Source of the DNA: Variibacter gotjawalensis
Lineage (GTDB): Bacteria; Pseudomonadota; Alphaproteobacteria; Rhizobiales; Xanthobacteraceae
DNA length: 64,000 nucleotides
NCBI RefSeq assembly: GCF_002355335.1
Contig: NZ_AP014946.1
Location: 3,611,501-3,675,500, forward strand
Direction of reading: 5' to 3'
The notes below the pieces were generated by a model. The model was not told where the DNA came from, made no database searches, and worked only from the letters and a program-made list of their open reading frames with translations. This document shows positions 33,659 to 43,388 of this stretch, piece by piece (positions within the stretch are counted from its first letter, which is position 1; each line of letters opens with the position of its first letter). A program made the translations under genes and the position numbers.

Positions 33659-34333
33659 CTAGCGGCCGCCTGCCGCTTCGAGGATCGTCACAATCGCCGC
33701 ATATCCGTGCTTTTTCGCGTGCCAGAGCGGTGTTTTGCCGTCGCGGTCGGCCAGATTGACGTCGGCCTTATGCTTGAGCAGGAGCCGGATGATCTCCTGA
33801 TGCCGCTCGCCGCCGTTGCCGAGGAAGACGGCCTCGAGCAGCGCCGTCCAGCCGAGATTGTTGATGTGATTGACGTCGATCTTGGAGCGCTCGAGCAGCA
33901 GCCGCACGGTCTCGACATGGCCGCGCTCGCAGGCCGGGATGAGCGCATTGCCGCCAAAGCGGTTGCGCTTTGCATAGTCGACGCGGCCCTGATCCAGCAT
34001 CGCGGCCAGGATGGCCGTGCGGCCGAGCGCACCGGCGAGCAGCCAGGCCGAGTCGTGGTTCTTGGCTTGAACATTCACGTTCGCCCCGGCCTGGATCAAG
34101 CGCAGCGCCGCGTCCGTGCGGTCATACGCGACGGCGACGAGAAGCGCAGTGCGGCGCTGCGGATCCTGTGCGTCGATTGCGGCGCCGCCCGTCAAGGCAC
34201 GGTCGATCGCGGCGACGTCACCGCTGCCGGCAGCCGCCAGCAAAGCCTCATCGGCGGACGCCGAGCCCATCGCCAAAGCTCCTATTGCCGCGACCCAAAA
34301 CACGCGCCGGTTGATCATCGCGGCACTATGCAT
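33659..34333 (-). CDS. periplasmic ankyrin-repeat protein
   Basis: This 224-residue protein has a signal peptide (cleavage near SASA) and five to six ankyrin repeats (for example DRTDAALRLIQAGANVNVQA, HVETVRLLLERSKIDVNHIN, EIIRLLLKHKADVNLADRDG). Such repeats bind other proteins; no target can be named. An in-frame ATG at 34318 (MINRRVFWV) is an alternative start with a tidier leader. It precedes the DegQ-type protease gene and may be co-transcribed with it. Confidence 0.85.
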   Translation of the reverse strand: MHSAAMINRRVFWVAAIGALAMGSASADEALLAAAGSGDVAAIDRALTGGAAIDAQDPQRRTALLVAVAYDRTDAALRLIQAGANVNVQAKNHDSAWLLAGALGRTAILAAMLDQGRVDYAKRNRFGGNALIPACERGHVETVRLLLERSKIDVNHINNLGWTALLEAVFLGNGGERHQEIIRLLLKHKADVNLADRDGKTPLWHAKKHGYAAIVTILEAAGGR

Positions 34334-34350
34334 CGCGGCAAAGTCGGCGA

Positions 34351-34381
34351 CAAAAACAAAAGAGCCGGCTCTCCGGCCGGC
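34351..34381 (-). terminator. intrinsic terminator for the outer-membrane protein gene at 34541-35230
   Basis: Read on the minus strand, GCCGGC (34381-34376) pairs with GCCGGC (34369-34364) around CGGAGA, followed by a T-rich run (complement of CAAAAACAAAAG, 34351-34362). It ends just before the ankyrin gene. Confidence 0.6.
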
Positions 34382-34540
34382 CCTTCTGTCGACGCCCCAA
34401 AACTCTCAGCGGCCGCACGATATGGCGGACTTGCTTGTCACCGCTAGTGCGCCAGGGCAACACTGTTGCCGGCGGATTCGCGATGGAAAACAAACCCCTA
34501 ACGCGGTTTCCGGACTCAGTTTCTCAGAACGACCCCGGCC

Positions 34541-35230
34541 TTAGTACGAGGCGACAATCGGGCCGCCGCCGAAGCGATAGTTCACGCCGAGGCGGACTGT
34601 CTGCAGTTCGAGATTGACCCGCGTTGGGTCGACGAAGCGGCCGAAGTCGTAATCCTCGCGGCCGAAACGCGCGTAGAGATACTCGACCTTCGCGCTCCAA
34701 TTCGGCGCGAACGCGTATTCCAATCCACCGCCCGCGGCCCAGCCGACATGCGTGTTTGAGAGCGCCGGCGCCGCACCGACCTGAAACTCCTGGCCGGCCC
34801 AGGCAAAGCCTCCGGTGCCGTAGATCAACGCATTTCCGACCGCGTAGCCAAGCCGGCCGCGCACCGTGCCCCACACATCGACCTCGGATCTGGTCGTGAA
34901 GGCGAAGCGATCCGTCGTCGCGCCGATGCTCGCGCCTTGGATATCGGCCTCTATGCCGAGGATCCAATTCGGTGCAATTTGCATGGTGTAGCCGATTTGC
35001 GCGCCGCCCGTGATGCCATCGATCGGGAAGCTGCCGAGATTGACCGGACCACTGAGGTCGATCACCTGGCCGACGCGTCCCCAGCCGTAGCCGACATTGG
35101 CGCCGACGTAGAAGCCATTCCAGCTCTGCGCGATGACGGCAATGGGTGCTTTGTAAACCGGAAGATCGGCGGCGGACGCCGGCGCGATGGCTGCCAGAGA
35201 CGACAGTCCAACCAAAATCGCTTTGAACAT
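34541..35230 (-). CDS. outer-membrane beta-barrel protein (Omp31/Omp25-like), copy 1
   Basis: This 229-residue protein has a Sec signal (ending ASAA), then DLPVYKAP and WNGFYVGANVGYGWG, the start of an eight-stranded barrel as in the Omp25/31 family. Alternating strands continue to the aromatic C-terminal RLGVNYRFGGGPIVASY. It is probably an abundant structural outer-membrane protein. A close paralogue lies directly upstream. ATG 35230 gives the signal peptide; the longer frame does not. Confidence 0.88.
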   Translation of the reverse strand: MFKAILVGLSSLAAIAPASAADLPVYKAPIAVIAQSWNGFYVGANVGYGWGRVGQVIDLSGPVNLGSFPIDGITGGAQIGYTMQIAPNWILGIEADIQGASIGATTDRFAFTTRSEVDVWGTVRGRLGYAVGNALIYGTGGFAWAGQEFQVGAAPALSNTHVGWAAGGGLEYAFAPNWSAKVEYLYARFGREDYDFGRFVDPTRVNLELQTVRLGVNYRFGGGPIVASY

Positions 35231-35333
35231 CTTGCGGCCCCGCAGGTGATTCCTGTCCCGCGCCAAGGCTAACCGCCTGGCAAAACCGCAAGTAGTGCCG
35301 CCGTTATCTTTCCACCGAAATCAGCACAAAAGA

Positions 35334-35360
35334 AAAGGGCCGGCATGAAGCCGGCCCTTT
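35334..35360 (-). terminator. intrinsic terminator for the second outer-membrane protein gene
   Basis: AAAGGGCCGG (35334-35343) and CCGGCCCTTT (35351-35360) are perfect complements around a 7-nt loop. On the minus strand it is followed by TTTTCTTTTG. Confidence 0.8.
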
Positions 35361-35381
35361 CCGAAAGCGAAGTCGGTTCGA

Positions 35382-36041
35382 TTAGTACGAAGCGACGATC
35401 GGTGCGCCGCCGAAGCGGTAGTTGATGCCGAGGCGAACCGTGTGGAAGTCCGAACGGACGTTCGTCTGGAATGCCGGCGCATCATAGAATTCGCGGCCGA
35501 GATCGACATACAGGTATTCAACCTTCGCCGACCACTGCGGAGCGAACGCGTATTCGAGACCGCCACCGAAGGTGTAGCCCGTGTGGGTCTTCGACTGCGA
35601 AACGCCGAAGCCCGTCAGCTCGTTGCGGCCGTAAGCGAAACCGCCGGTGCCGTACAGGAGGACGTTGTTCCAGGCGTAGCCGAGACGGCCACGAACCGTG
35701 CCCCACATGTGGACGTTGGTGTTGAGCAGAGCAACATCCGACTCGATATTCGAGCCCTGGAGGTCAGCTTCGATACCGAACACCCAGTTCGGCGAGAACT
35801 GCCAGTTGTAACCGATCTGGCCACCACCCGAGAAACCATCGGTGTCAGCACGACCACCACCAACGCGATCACGGCCCCAGCTGTAACCAGCGTTTGCGCC
35901 GATGTAGAAGCCGTTCCAGAGCATGTACGGAGCAGCGACTGCAACCGGAGCCTTATAGATCGGGCGGCCGAGATCGGCGGCGACTGCCGGAGCGGCCATC
36001 AATGCCGTGCCAGCCAGGAGAGCGAGTGTGAACTTCTTCAT
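35382..36041 (-). CDS. outer-membrane beta-barrel protein (Omp31/Omp25-like), copy 2
   Basis: This 219-residue paralogue of the preceding gene has a Sec signal (MKKFTLALLAGTALMAAPAVAA), IYKAPVAVAAPYMLWNGFYIGANAGYSWG, and an identical end motif (GGAPIVASY). Its codon choice is more biased towards a few codons than copy 1, which fits high expression. A long AT-rich leader and a strong terminator surround it. Confidence 0.9.
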   Translation of the reverse strand: MKKFTLALLAGTALMAAPAVAADLGRPIYKAPVAVAAPYMLWNGFYIGANAGYSWGRDRVGGGRADTDGFSGGGQIGYNWQFSPNWVFGIEADLQGSNIESDVALLNTNVHMWGTVRGRLGYAWNNVLLYGTGGFAYGRNELTGFGVSQSKTHTGYTFGGGLEYAFAPQWSAKVEYLYVDLGREFYDAPAFQTNVRSDFHTVRLGINYRFGGAPIVASY

Positions 36042-36467
36042 ATTTTTCCAAGCCTCATTTACTTACGCAGTGAACGTGGTCCACGAGATAGTCCAACCCA
36101 CCTTCTCCGTCTATGACTTCAGGGCAACACTCGCCCCCATAACGCCGAGAAGAAGATCGTACCTAATTCTTTGTAAATTCTCGTAAAAATGGCCAGAACA
36201 CGGCAACCATTTGGTAACCATTCGTTCTGCCAAATCGGCGCCACAATTGCACACCGTTAACTACACAACCGTACCGCGGTTCCGTTCAATTGTGGCAAAA
36301 TCGTGATTTTTTCGGAGACGGCGCGGCAGCCGAGTGTCCGCAACCAGCGCGCGCAGCTTTGTTCCGTGATGAAATGACAGGCAGCCCCACGCTTGGCGCA
36401 GAGCTTCCCCGGTTGACGCCGGGCCGCAAATCACCGTGAGGGCACGTCCGCCGGCGAGAATCGTGGA
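36042..36467. promoter_or_regulatory. AT-rich intergenic region upstream of the outer-membrane protein gene
   Basis: No gene is supported here; the 90-codon frame at 36286-36558 overlaps the real small secreted protein gene. Near 36203-36223 the minus strand carries ATGGTTACC and ATGGTTGCC 11 bp apart, which could be a regulator site. The region is far richer in A and T than its surroundings and must hold the promoter for the gene at 35382-36041. Exact -35/-10 boxes were not clear. Confidence 0.4.
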
Positions 36468-36779
36468 TCACGATCCGCGCGGCGGCCCGATCAAACAGCG
36501 AGTCGCGTTGGTCTGCATATTTCTGCAGCGCCACCAGCTCCCGTCTTTCGATTGCCAAAGGATGCGCGTGTGGGGAATCACCTCTTTAGTCTCAGCGACC
36601 ATGAAGCCGCCCGAGACCTCCCCCACTCCGTCTTTAGGGACTGCGCTGCAGTCGATATGGTTGCAGCACCACTCGCCGCTGATCGGGTCGGTCAGGCGAA
36701 GCGCGTTGATCCAATGATCATGCGCGAGGGCAAACGAACTGCCCAGAAACACCAACGCGACACACACAAACCGCGTCAT
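36468..36779 (-). CDS. small secreted cysteine-rich protein, conserved hypothetical
   Basis: This 103-residue protein has a Sec signal (cleavage near ALAH). The mature part starts DHWINALRLTDPISGEWCCNHIDCSAV and later has WWRCRNM and TRCLIGPP, giving five cysteines (C38, C39, C43, C75, C85). This pattern recurs in Hyphomicrobiales proteins of unknown function. AAGGAGG lies 5 nt before ATG 36779; the upstream ATG at 36797 precedes that site and is rejected. Confidence 0.75.
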   Translation of the reverse strand: MTRFVCVALVFLGSSFALAHDHWINALRLTDPISGEWCCNHIDCSAVPKDGVGEVSGGFMVAETKEVIPHTRILWQSKDGSWWRCRNMQTNATRCLIGPPRGS

Positions 36780-37009
36780 TCCAGCCTCCTTGAACAAGAG
36801 ACGCTGTCATCATCGCTTCAAAGTGTGAGTCGCGCGCCGCCAAATAAGCGGCAGAGCCGTCCAGCTTTGCATCATCGGTTGCAAGGCGCGGTGTTGGCAC
36901 TCGCAAGACGCGATGTTCTAACCGGCTTGCGGCGCCTAAGTTATCTATCGCGGTGCGCGTGCCTCACCGCACATCCGCGCCACGCTGAAATTTTGAGCGG
37001 GAGACCCAG

Positions 37010-37420
37010 ATGAGCGAAGTGCCGGAAGGCTTTGCGCGTCACACGCGCAAGAGCCCGCTGACCGAACCGTGGGAGCCGATCTACGCGAAGCGCAACGCCG
37101 ATTCGGTGCACCTCGGACTGCGACTCGCTGAAGCGCATACGAATTCGCGCGGCTTTGCGCATGGCGGATTGATCTCGACACTCGCCGACAACGCGATGGG
37201 ATTGAGTTGCGGCTTAGCGCTCGGCGGCAATACGAGACTCGTCACGGTGTCGCTGAACGTCGACTTCATCGGCGCGGCGAAACCCGGTCAGTGGCTTGAA
37301 ATCGCGCCGACCGTCATTCGCGCCGGCAGCACATTGTGTTTCGTGCAAGCACTCATCACAGCGGACGGCGAAATCTGCGCACGCGCCAGCGCAACGTTTC
37401 GCACGATCAAGCCGACGTAA
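37010..37420 (+). CDS. PaaI-family hotdog thioesterase
   Basis: This 136-residue protein has the hotdog helix motif FAHGGLISTLADNAMG, in which N/H-G-G-x3-x-D is the active-site region, and the following strands (TRLVTVSLNVDFIGAAKPGQ). It would hydrolyse an acyl-CoA; phenylacetyl-CoA-type and medium-chain substrates are known in the family. GGGAG precedes the ATG. It is convergent with rplQ across a shared terminator. Confidence 0.87.
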   Translation: MSEVPEGFARHTRKSPLTEPWEPIYAKRNADSVHLGLRLAEAHTNSRGFAHGGLISTLADNAMGLSCGLALGGNTRLVTVSLNVDFIGAAKPGQWLEIAPTVIRAGSTLCFVQALITADGEICARASATFRTIKPT

Positions 37421-37442
37421 TCCTCACCGCACCGGACAACAA

Positions 37443-37471
37443 AAAAGGGCGGCCCGATCGGCCGCCCTTTT
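37443..37471. terminator. bidirectional terminator between the thioesterase gene and rplQ
   Basis: AAAAGGGCGGC (37443-37453) and GCCGCCCTTTT (37461-37471) are perfect complements with a 7-nt loop, and A/T runs on both sides. It ends the ribosomal protein superoperon. Confidence 0.88.
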
Positions 37472-37494
37472 CGTATTTCGGAAAGTCGCGAAGC

Positions 37495-37911
37495 TTATGC
37501 AGCCTCGGCTTCTTTCTCTTGCACCGGACCCGAGTCGAGGCCCTTCGCATCGACGTCGCGATCGACGAACTCGATCACGCCGACCGGAGCCGAGTCGCCG
37601 TAGCGGAAGCCGGCCTTGAGAACGCGCGTGTAACCACCCTGACGTTCTTTGTAACGCGGAGCCAGAACGTCGAACAACTTGCGGACCATCGCAACGTCGC
37701 GCATTTCGGCAATCGCCTGACGGCGCGCATGCAGGTCGCCCTTCTTGCCGAGCGTGACGAGCTTCTCAACGATCGGACGAAGCTCCTTCGCCTTCGGCAG
37801 CGTGGTGACGATCTGCTCGTGCTTGATCAGCGCGGCGCACATGTTGGCGAACATCGCCTTGCGATGCTCCGCCGTGCGGTTCAGCTTACGGTAGACTTTG
37901 CCATGACGCAT
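37495..37911 (-). CDS. rplQ: 50S ribosomal protein L17
   Basis: This 138-residue protein has [57 protein letters not shown], the L17 signature. It binds 23S rRNA near the exit side of the large subunit. It is the last gene of the alpha operon, 44 bp after rpoA. The acidic C-terminal tail (EKEAEAA) is usual in alphaproteobacteria. Confidence 0.97.
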   Translation of the reverse strand: MRHGKVYRKLNRTAEHRKAMFANMCAALIKHEQIVTTLPKAKELRPIVEKLVTLGKKGDLHARRQAIAEMRDVAMVRKLFDVLAPRYKERQGGYTRVLKAGFRYGDSAPVGVIEFVDRDVDAKGLDSGPVQEKEAEAA

Positions 37912-37955
37912 GGTCTTGTTCCTTCGCGGGCCGCTCTCTCAGCAGGCCGATAAAA

Positions 37956-38978
37956 TCAGTAGTGGTCTTCGAAACGCTTGGCGAGATCGTCGATGTTTTC
38001 CGGCGGCCAACCCGGCACTTCCATGCCGAGATGCAGGCCCATCTGCGCCAGCACTTCCTTGATCTCGTTGAGCGACTTGCGGCCGAAGTTCGGCGTGCGG
38101 AGCATCTCTGCTTCCGACTTCTGAACCAGGTCGCCGATGTAAACGATGTTGTCGTTCTTCAAGCAGTTCGCCGAACGCACCGACAGTTCGAGCTCGTCAA
38201 CCTTCTTGAGGAAGGCCGGGTTGAACGCGAGATCCGGAATCGTCTCAGCGGCCTGCTCGCGCTTCGGCTCTTCGAAGTTGACGAACACGTTGAGCTGATC
38301 CTGCAGAATGCGCGCAGCGTAAGCGAGCGAGTCATCCGGCGTGATCGAGCCGTTCGTCTCGATCGTCATCGTGAGCTTGTCGTAGTCGAGGATCTGACCC
38401 TCGCGCGTATTCTCGACGCGGTACGAAACCTTGCGCACCGGCGAATACAGGCTGTCGACCGGGATGAGGCCGATCGGCGCATCTTCCGGACGGTTGCGCT
38501 CGGACGAGACGTAACCCTTGCCGGTGTTGACGGTGAATTCCATGCGGATCTCTGCACCGTCGTCGAGCGTGCAGATCACGAGGTCCGGATTGAGAACCGA
38601 AACGTCGCCGACCGTCGAGATGTCGCCGGCGGTGACCGGGCCCGGGCCCTGCTTCTTCACGACCATGCGCTTCGGGCCATCGCCCTGCATGCGGATCGCG
38701 ATATCCTTGATGTTGAGAACGATGTCGGTCACGTCCTCGCGCACGCCCGGGATCGACGAGAACTCGTGCAACACGCCGTCGATCTGCACCGACTGCACCG
38801 CCGCGCCTTGCAGCGACGAAAGCAGAATGCGGCGCAGTGCGTTGCCGAGCGTCAAACCAAAGCCGCGCTCGAGCGGCTCAGCGACAACCGTCGCGACGCG
38901 CTTAGCGTCGTGACCCGGAGTCACTTGGAGCTTCTCGGGCTTGATCAATTCTTGCCAGTTCTTTTGAATCACGTGCAT
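37956..38978 (-). CDS. rpoA: DNA-directed RNA polymerase alpha subunit
   Basis: This is a ~340-residue protein. The N-terminal domain (about 1-235; [17 protein letters not shown], the dimer and beta-contact region) assembles RNA polymerase. The C-terminal domain (about 255-330) has the helix-hairpin-helix [40 protein letters not shown] that binds UP elements and activators. Three starts are close together: GTG 38981, ATG 38978 and GTG 38972. The last gives the family-typical [10 protein letters not shown] and has AGGG at better spacing, so the true start may be 38972. Confidence 0.96.
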   Translation of the reverse strand: MHVIQKNWQELIKPEKLQVTPGHDAKRVATVVAEPLERGFGLTLGNALRRILLSSLQGAAVQSVQIDGVLHEFSSIPGVREDVTDIVLNIKDIAIRMQGDGPKRMVVKKQGPGPVTAGDISTVGDVSVLNPDLVICTLDDGAEIRMEFTVNTGKGYVSSERNRPEDAPIGLIPVDSLYSPVRKVSYRVENTREGQILDYDKLTMTIETNGSITPDDSLAYAARILQDQLNVFVNFEEPKREQAAETIPDLAFNPAFLKKVDELELSVRSANCLKNDNIVYIGDLVQKSEAEMLRTPNFGRKSLNEIKEVLAQMGLHLGMEVPGWPPENIDDLAKRFEDHY

Positions 38979-39083
38979 CACCCTGTTCGGTTGCGCAGCG
39001 CCAGTCGATCGGCGCGCGAAGCCCGCACGGCGCCGTGCGGGAAAATCAGCGCTCCATCGCGAGTGGAGCGCTGCAGAAAATTC

Positions 39084-39473
39084 TTAGACGCGACGACGCT
39101 TGCGCGGACGGCAACCGTTGTGCGGAATCGGCGTCACGTCGCGGATCGACGTCACCGTGAAGCCTGCGGCCTGCAATGCGCGCAGCGCCGACTCGCGGCC
39201 CGAACCCGGACCGGCAACTTCGACTTCGAGCGTGCGCATGCCGTGCTCTTGCGCCTTGCGCGCAACGTCTTCGGCCGCAACCTGCGCCGCATACGGCGTG
39301 GACTTACGCGAGCCCTTGAAACCCATCGTGCCGGCCGACGACCAGGCAATCGAATTGCCCTGCACGTCCGTGATGGTGATCATCGTGTTGTTGAAGCTTG
39401 CATTCACGTGTGCAACGCCGGAGGCGATGTTCTTGCGCTCTTTACGACGTACGCGGGCGGCTTCTTTAGCCAT
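39084..39473 (-). CDS. rpsK: 30S ribosomal protein S11
   Basis: This 129-residue protein has [26 protein letters not shown] and the C-terminal [19 protein letters not shown], both diagnostic. S11 lies on the 30S platform near the Shine-Dalgarno helix. It lies between rpsM and rpoA. Confidence 0.97.
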   Translation of the reverse strand: MAKEAARVRRKERKNIASGVAHVNASFNNTMITITDVQGNSIAWSSAGTMGFKGSRKSTPYAAQVAAEDVARKAQEHGMRTLEVEVAGPGSGRESALRALQAAGFTVTSIRDVTPIPHNGCRPRKRRRV

Positions 39474-39584
39474 CTCAAATCCTTCTCGATCTCAACGCCG
39501 CCGTACTTCCAGCGGCTCCACCTTGGGAATATCGCAACAGCAAACGGCAGCTCGAGGCTGCCGTCGCTAAACCGATAAACCCGA

Positions 39585-39953
<369 letters not shown>

Positions 39954-40105
39954 TGTCGTAACTCCTAGGCGCAATCTCGAGCCGAGCGCGCCGGAAAGCG
40001 TTGATTTTATTGGACGCTGGGCTGCACCATGATGCACGCGACGCCGCCCGCCTTCCCCGGAGGAGAAGCCCGGCAACGTCGATTAATCCCAACGGATGCC
40101 GGGGT

Positions 40106-40133
40106 ATTAAAGGATTCAAGACCCTCGCGTCAA
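40106..40133 (-). promoter_or_regulatory. probable sigma-70 promoter for the rpsM-rpsK-rpoA-rplQ operon
   Basis: On the minus strand TTGACG (40133-40128) and TTTAAT (40111-40106) are separated by 16 bp, one mismatch each from consensus. Transcription would start near 40098, leaving a leader of about 145 nt before rpsM. It lies in the 226-bp gap between adk and rpsM. Confidence 0.65.
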
Positions 40134-40179
40134 CCAGCAAAAGCCGATTCTTATTGGCTTATTTGCGCCCTTCGGCCGG

Positions 40180-40764
40180 TTATTTCCCCGCCAAAGCCTT
40201 GTTGATTGCTTCGCTGACGCCGTCGATGCTCGCCATGCCGTCAATCTCGGTCAGCGAACCTTTTTTATGGTAAAATGGTGCCACAACAGAGGTATCGCGC
40301 TCGTACGCGGTCAGGCGCTTTTCAAACACGACCGGATCGTCGTCCGGACGCACCGGCTGGCCGGCCGCTTTTGCGTCAGCCGCGCGCTTAACGATTCGGT
40401 CGACGAGCTTCTTGTGATCGACCTTCAGCTCGATCACACCGTCGAGGTCGAGGCCATGCTCATGGAGCATCTTGTCGAGCGCTTCGGCCTGCGGGACCGT
40501 GCGCGGAAAGCCATCGAGGATGAAGCCATTCTTCGCGTCCGGCTGCTGGATGCGGTCCTCGATGATGCTGACGACGATGTCATCCGACACCAGCCCGCCG
40601 CTTGCCATCACGTCTTTGACCTTGAGGCCGATCGGCGATCCTGCGGCCACGGCGGCGCGCAGCATATCTCCGGTCGAAAGCTGAACGATCTTGTAGCGGT
40701 CCACGAGGCGCTGCGCCTGCGTCCCCTTCCCGGCCCCCGGCGGACCGAGCAGTATCAACCTCAT
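40180..40764 (-). CDS. adk: adenylate kinase
   Basis: This 194-residue enzyme interconverts ATP+AMP and 2 ADP. The P-loop [10 protein letters not shown] is at residues 7-16, the AMP site includes [11 protein letters not shown] and [13 protein letters not shown], and the short lid is around [18 protein letters not shown]-type residues without zinc cysteines, so it is the short form usual in Rhizobiales. Its ATG overlaps the stop of the SecY-like gene by 4 bp (ATGA), so its translation depends on that gene. Confidence 0.96.
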   Translation of the reverse strand: MRLILLGPPGAGKGTQAQRLVDRYKIVQLSTGDMLRAAVAAGSPIGLKVKDVMASGGLVSDDIVVSIIEDRIQQPDAKNGFILDGFPRTVPQAEALDKMLHEHGLDLDGVIELKVDHKKLVDRIVKRAADAKAAGQPVRPDDDPVVFEKRLTAYERDTSVVAPFYHKKGSLTEIDGMASIDGVSEAINKALAGK

Positions 40765-42014
40765 AGACGTTCGCCCCCGCTGTAGGACGCGTACTGCGCC
40801 CTTAGATCCAAAACAGTACTGACAACTACCAATAACGCAAAGCCGCCGATCGCGAACGGCAAGCCGAGCGATGCAAAGAAAACCTGCGTGCCGACAATCA
40901 CTAGAACCAAATAGAGCGCTCCCGCAAGCGAGAGTCGCGAAACACTGTGGTCAAAAGCGTCCGCCGTCGGCTCGCCCGGTGCGACACCGGGAAGGCTCAA
41001 TCCGAGCACGCGCAACCGCTCCGCGAGACGCGCTGGATCGAGCAAGAATGCCGTGTAAATGACCGACGTCACGATGAGGCAAAGCGCCAGGCAGACATAG
41101 TAGATCGCACTGCCGGGCCGCATCGCCTGCACGATCGCGACGGCTTGCTCCTGGCTGACGAACTGCCACACCCACGGCAGCAGACTCACCGGCACCAGCA
41201 TCGCCCATCCGGCGAGCAGCTGCGGCGCGATGCCGCTCGGATTGAGTTTGAGATTGAGATCGGCGCGGCCCTTGCCGTCGATTCGTTCGACGGAGAAATT
41301 TCGCCGCGCGAGTTCGACCATTACGACCCACGCCACGATTGCGACGACGACGAGCAGCAGAAGAAACGCGGTGCGTCCCGAGAGAACACCGAGCCGGACC
41401 ATCTCGATGCTCGTCGCGAGCGCCGTCGGCAGTTCCGCTGCGGCTGTCGCGAACAACAACCACGAAATGCCGTTGCCGAATCCGCGCGCGGTGATTTGTT
41501 CGGCGAGCCACACGAGAGCAAGAACGCCGGCGCACCAGATGATCGTGGCCGTGACGATGAATGCAGGGCCTTGCCACGTCACGAGGCCCGTCACCTGCTG
41601 CATCGCATTCGCCAAACCGATCGCTTGGAACGCCGCAAGCAGCAACGTGAGCGCGAGCGTGACGCGCACGATCATGCGCCGGCCCGCAACGCCGCTATCT
41701 TCCGCGCGGGCGCGAACGCGGCGCGACGCCAGGACGACGAACTGAATGAAGAACGCTGCGGTGATGTAAGGGATGATCGTCAGCGCGAAGAGCGAGATGC
41801 GCGCGCTTGCGTTGCCGCCGAAGAAATTGCCGGCATTGGCGACGCCTTGCAAGCCACCGAACAAACTCTGCCACGCGACGGGATCGATTCCCGGGATCGG
41901 GATATTGCAGCCGAGCCGGTAGAGAAGCAGCGCACCGATTGTGAAGCCGATGCGCTGGATCACATCATCACCGCTTGCGGCCGCGCAGCTTCGAACGCTT
42001 GATAAGACCTTCAT
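40761..42014 (-). CDS. second, divergent SecY-like protein (SecY paralogue) in the spc operon
   Basis: This protein of up to 417 residues aligns with the adjacent SecY along its whole length. Shared parts are [22 protein letters not shown] (TM1), a plug-like [29 protein letters not shown] (TM2), [33 protein letters not shown] (TM7), [21 protein letters not shown] and a final TM10. It therefore keeps ten helices. Differences: the arginine of the conserved GIRPGE motif (R357 in E. coli, needed for SecA-driven transport) is alanine; the TM6-TM7 loop is shorter and lacks the KRQ basic tip; the C-terminal tail is cut back to SGGERL. It is not a decayed copy, as the frame is intact. The start is uncertain: ATG 42014 overlaps secY by 47 bp, while GTG 41963 begins just after the secY stop. 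The stop overlaps adk. Confidence 0.85.
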   Translation of the reverse strand: MKVLSSVRSCAAASGDDVIQRIGFTIGALLLYRLGCNIPIPGIDPVAWQSLFGGLQGVANAGNFFGGNASARISLFALTIIPYITAAFFIQFVVLASRRVRARAEDSGVAGRRMIVRVTLALTLLLAAFQAIGLANAMQQVTGLVTWQGPAFIVTATIIWCAGVLALVWLAEQITARGFGNGISWLLFATAAAELPTALATSIEMVRLGVLSGRTAFLLLLVVVAIVAWVVMVELARRNFSVERIDGKGRADLNLKLNPSGIAPQLLAGWAMLVPVSLLPWVWQFVSQEQAVAIVQAMRPGSAIYYVCLALCLIVTSVIYTAFLLDPARLAERLRVLGLSLPGVAPGEPTADAFDHSVSRLSLAGALYLVLVIVGTQVFFASLGLPFAIGGFALLVVVSTVLDLRAQYASYSGGERL

Positions 42015-43302
42015 ACTGATGCGCGAGCAGATAGCCCTGGATCTGCGCGACAGTATCCATCGTCACCGAGACGACGATGAGCAGCGATGTGCCGCCGAAG
42101 TAGAAGGTCGTGACGCCGCTGTAGGAAATCAGCAACTCGGGAATCAAGCAGACGATGCCGAGATAGATCGCGCCGATCACCGTGATGCGCGAGAGCACAT
42201 AGTCGATGTATTCCGCGGTGCGCTCGCCCGGACGAATGCCCGGAATGAAGCCGCCGTGCTTCTTCAGATTGTCGGCGGTCTCGGTCGGATTGAACACGAT
42301 CGCCGTATAGAAGAACGCGAAGAACACGATCAGGCCGAGATAGAGCAACATGAACAGCGGACGGCCGTGACTGAGCTGAGTCGTCAGCCACTGCAGCCAT
42401 TCGCCGCCCTGTCCCGCGTTGAAGTTCGCGATCGTCGCCGGCAACAGCAGCAACGATGACGCGAAGATCGGCGGGATGACGCCGGATGTGTTGAGCTTCA
42501 GCGGCAGATGCGAGGACTGACCCTCGAACATCTGATTGCCGACCTGACGCTTCGGATACTGGATCAGCAAGCGGCGCTGCGCGCGCTCCATGAACACGAC
42601 GAAAGCAATGACGGCGACGGCCATCACGGCGAGGCCGAGGATGAGCGCCGGCGAAATCGCGCCCTGACGCGAGAGTTCGAGAGTGCCGACGAGCGCGCCC
42701 GGAAGTTCCGCGACGATGCCTGCGAGAATGATCAGCGAGATGCCGTTGCCGATACCGCGCGACGTGATCTGCTCACCGAGCCACATCAGGAACATCGTGC
42801 CGCCGGTCAGCGTCAGCACCGTGGTGATGCGGAAGAACAGGCCAGGATCGGACACGACCGTGCCGGACGATTCGAGACCGATCGAAATGCCGTACGCCTG
42901 GAACACCGCGAGCAGCACGGTGAGATAACGCGTGTATTGATTGATGGTCTTGCGGCCCGCCTCGCCCTCTTTCTTGAGCGCTTCGAGCGTCGGCGACACC
43001 GTCGTCATCAGCTGGATGATGATGGACGCCGAGATATACGGCATGATGTTCAGCGCGAAGATCGCCATGCGGTTGATACCGCCGCCGGCGAACATGTTGA
43101 ACATGCCGAGAATGCCGCCCGCTTGCGAGCGGAAGATCTGCTCCCACGCGCCCGGATCGATGCCGGGCAGCGGGATATACGTGCCGAGACGATAGACGAG
43201 CAGAGCGCCGAGCGTGAACCAGATACGCTTCTTGAGTTCTTCGGCCTTGGCGAGCGCGCCGAAATTAAGGTTTGCCGCCAGTTGTTCCGCTGCCGAGACC
43301 AT
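41968..43302 (-). CDS. secY: preprotein translocase channel subunit SecY
   Basis: This 444-residue, ten-helix channel protein passes unfolded proteins across, or laterally into, the inner membrane with SecE and SecG. All canonical elements are present: PLPGIDPGAWEQIF, plug FNMFAGGGINRMAIFALNIMPYISASIIIQ, basic TM6-TM7 loop QYPKRQVGNQ, GIRPGERTAEYIDYVLSRIT with the essential arginine, and a basic C-terminal tail ([11 protein letters not shown]). This is the housekeeping copy. It is separated from rplO by a palindromic repeat and is followed by the SecY-like paralogue. Confidence 0.97.
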   Translation of the reverse strand: MVSAAEQLAANLNFGALAKAEELKKRIWFTLGALLVYRLGTYIPLPGIDPGAWEQIFRSQAGGILGMFNMFAGGGINRMAIFALNIMPYISASIIIQLMTTVSPTLEALKKEGEAGRKTINQYTRYLTVLLAVFQAYGISIGLESSGTVVSDPGLFFRITTVLTLTGGTMFLMWLGEQITSRGIGNGISLIILAGIVAELPGALVGTLELSRQGAISPALILGLAVMAVAVIAFVVFMERAQRRLLIQYPKRQVGNQMFEGQSSHLPLKLNTSGVIPPIFASSLLLLPATIANFNAGQGGEWLQWLTTQLSHGRPLFMLLYLGLIVFFAFFYTAIVFNPTETADNLKKHGGFIPGIRPGERTAEYIDYVLSRITVIGAIYLGIVCLIPELLISYSGVTTFYFGGTSLLIVVSVTMDTVAQIQGYLLAHQYEGLIKRSKLRGRKR

Positions 43303-43388
43303 CTACCGCTCCGTTACCCGACATCGCTGCCAGGAGGCCTTGAGGTACGCCCCTATATAGGGCCTCGGGGGCCATTGAAAAGTCACTG

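Noticed and set aside
36286-36558. 90-codon minus-strand ORF
   Set aside because: Overlaps the small secreted protein gene in another frame; it has no leader or ribosome-binding site, while the other frame has AAGGAGG, a signal peptide and conserved cysteines.
40761-42014. Idea that the second SecY-like gene is a frameshifted tail of secY
   Set aside because: It aligns from TM1 to TM10 with SecY, so it is a full second gene and not a remnant of the first.
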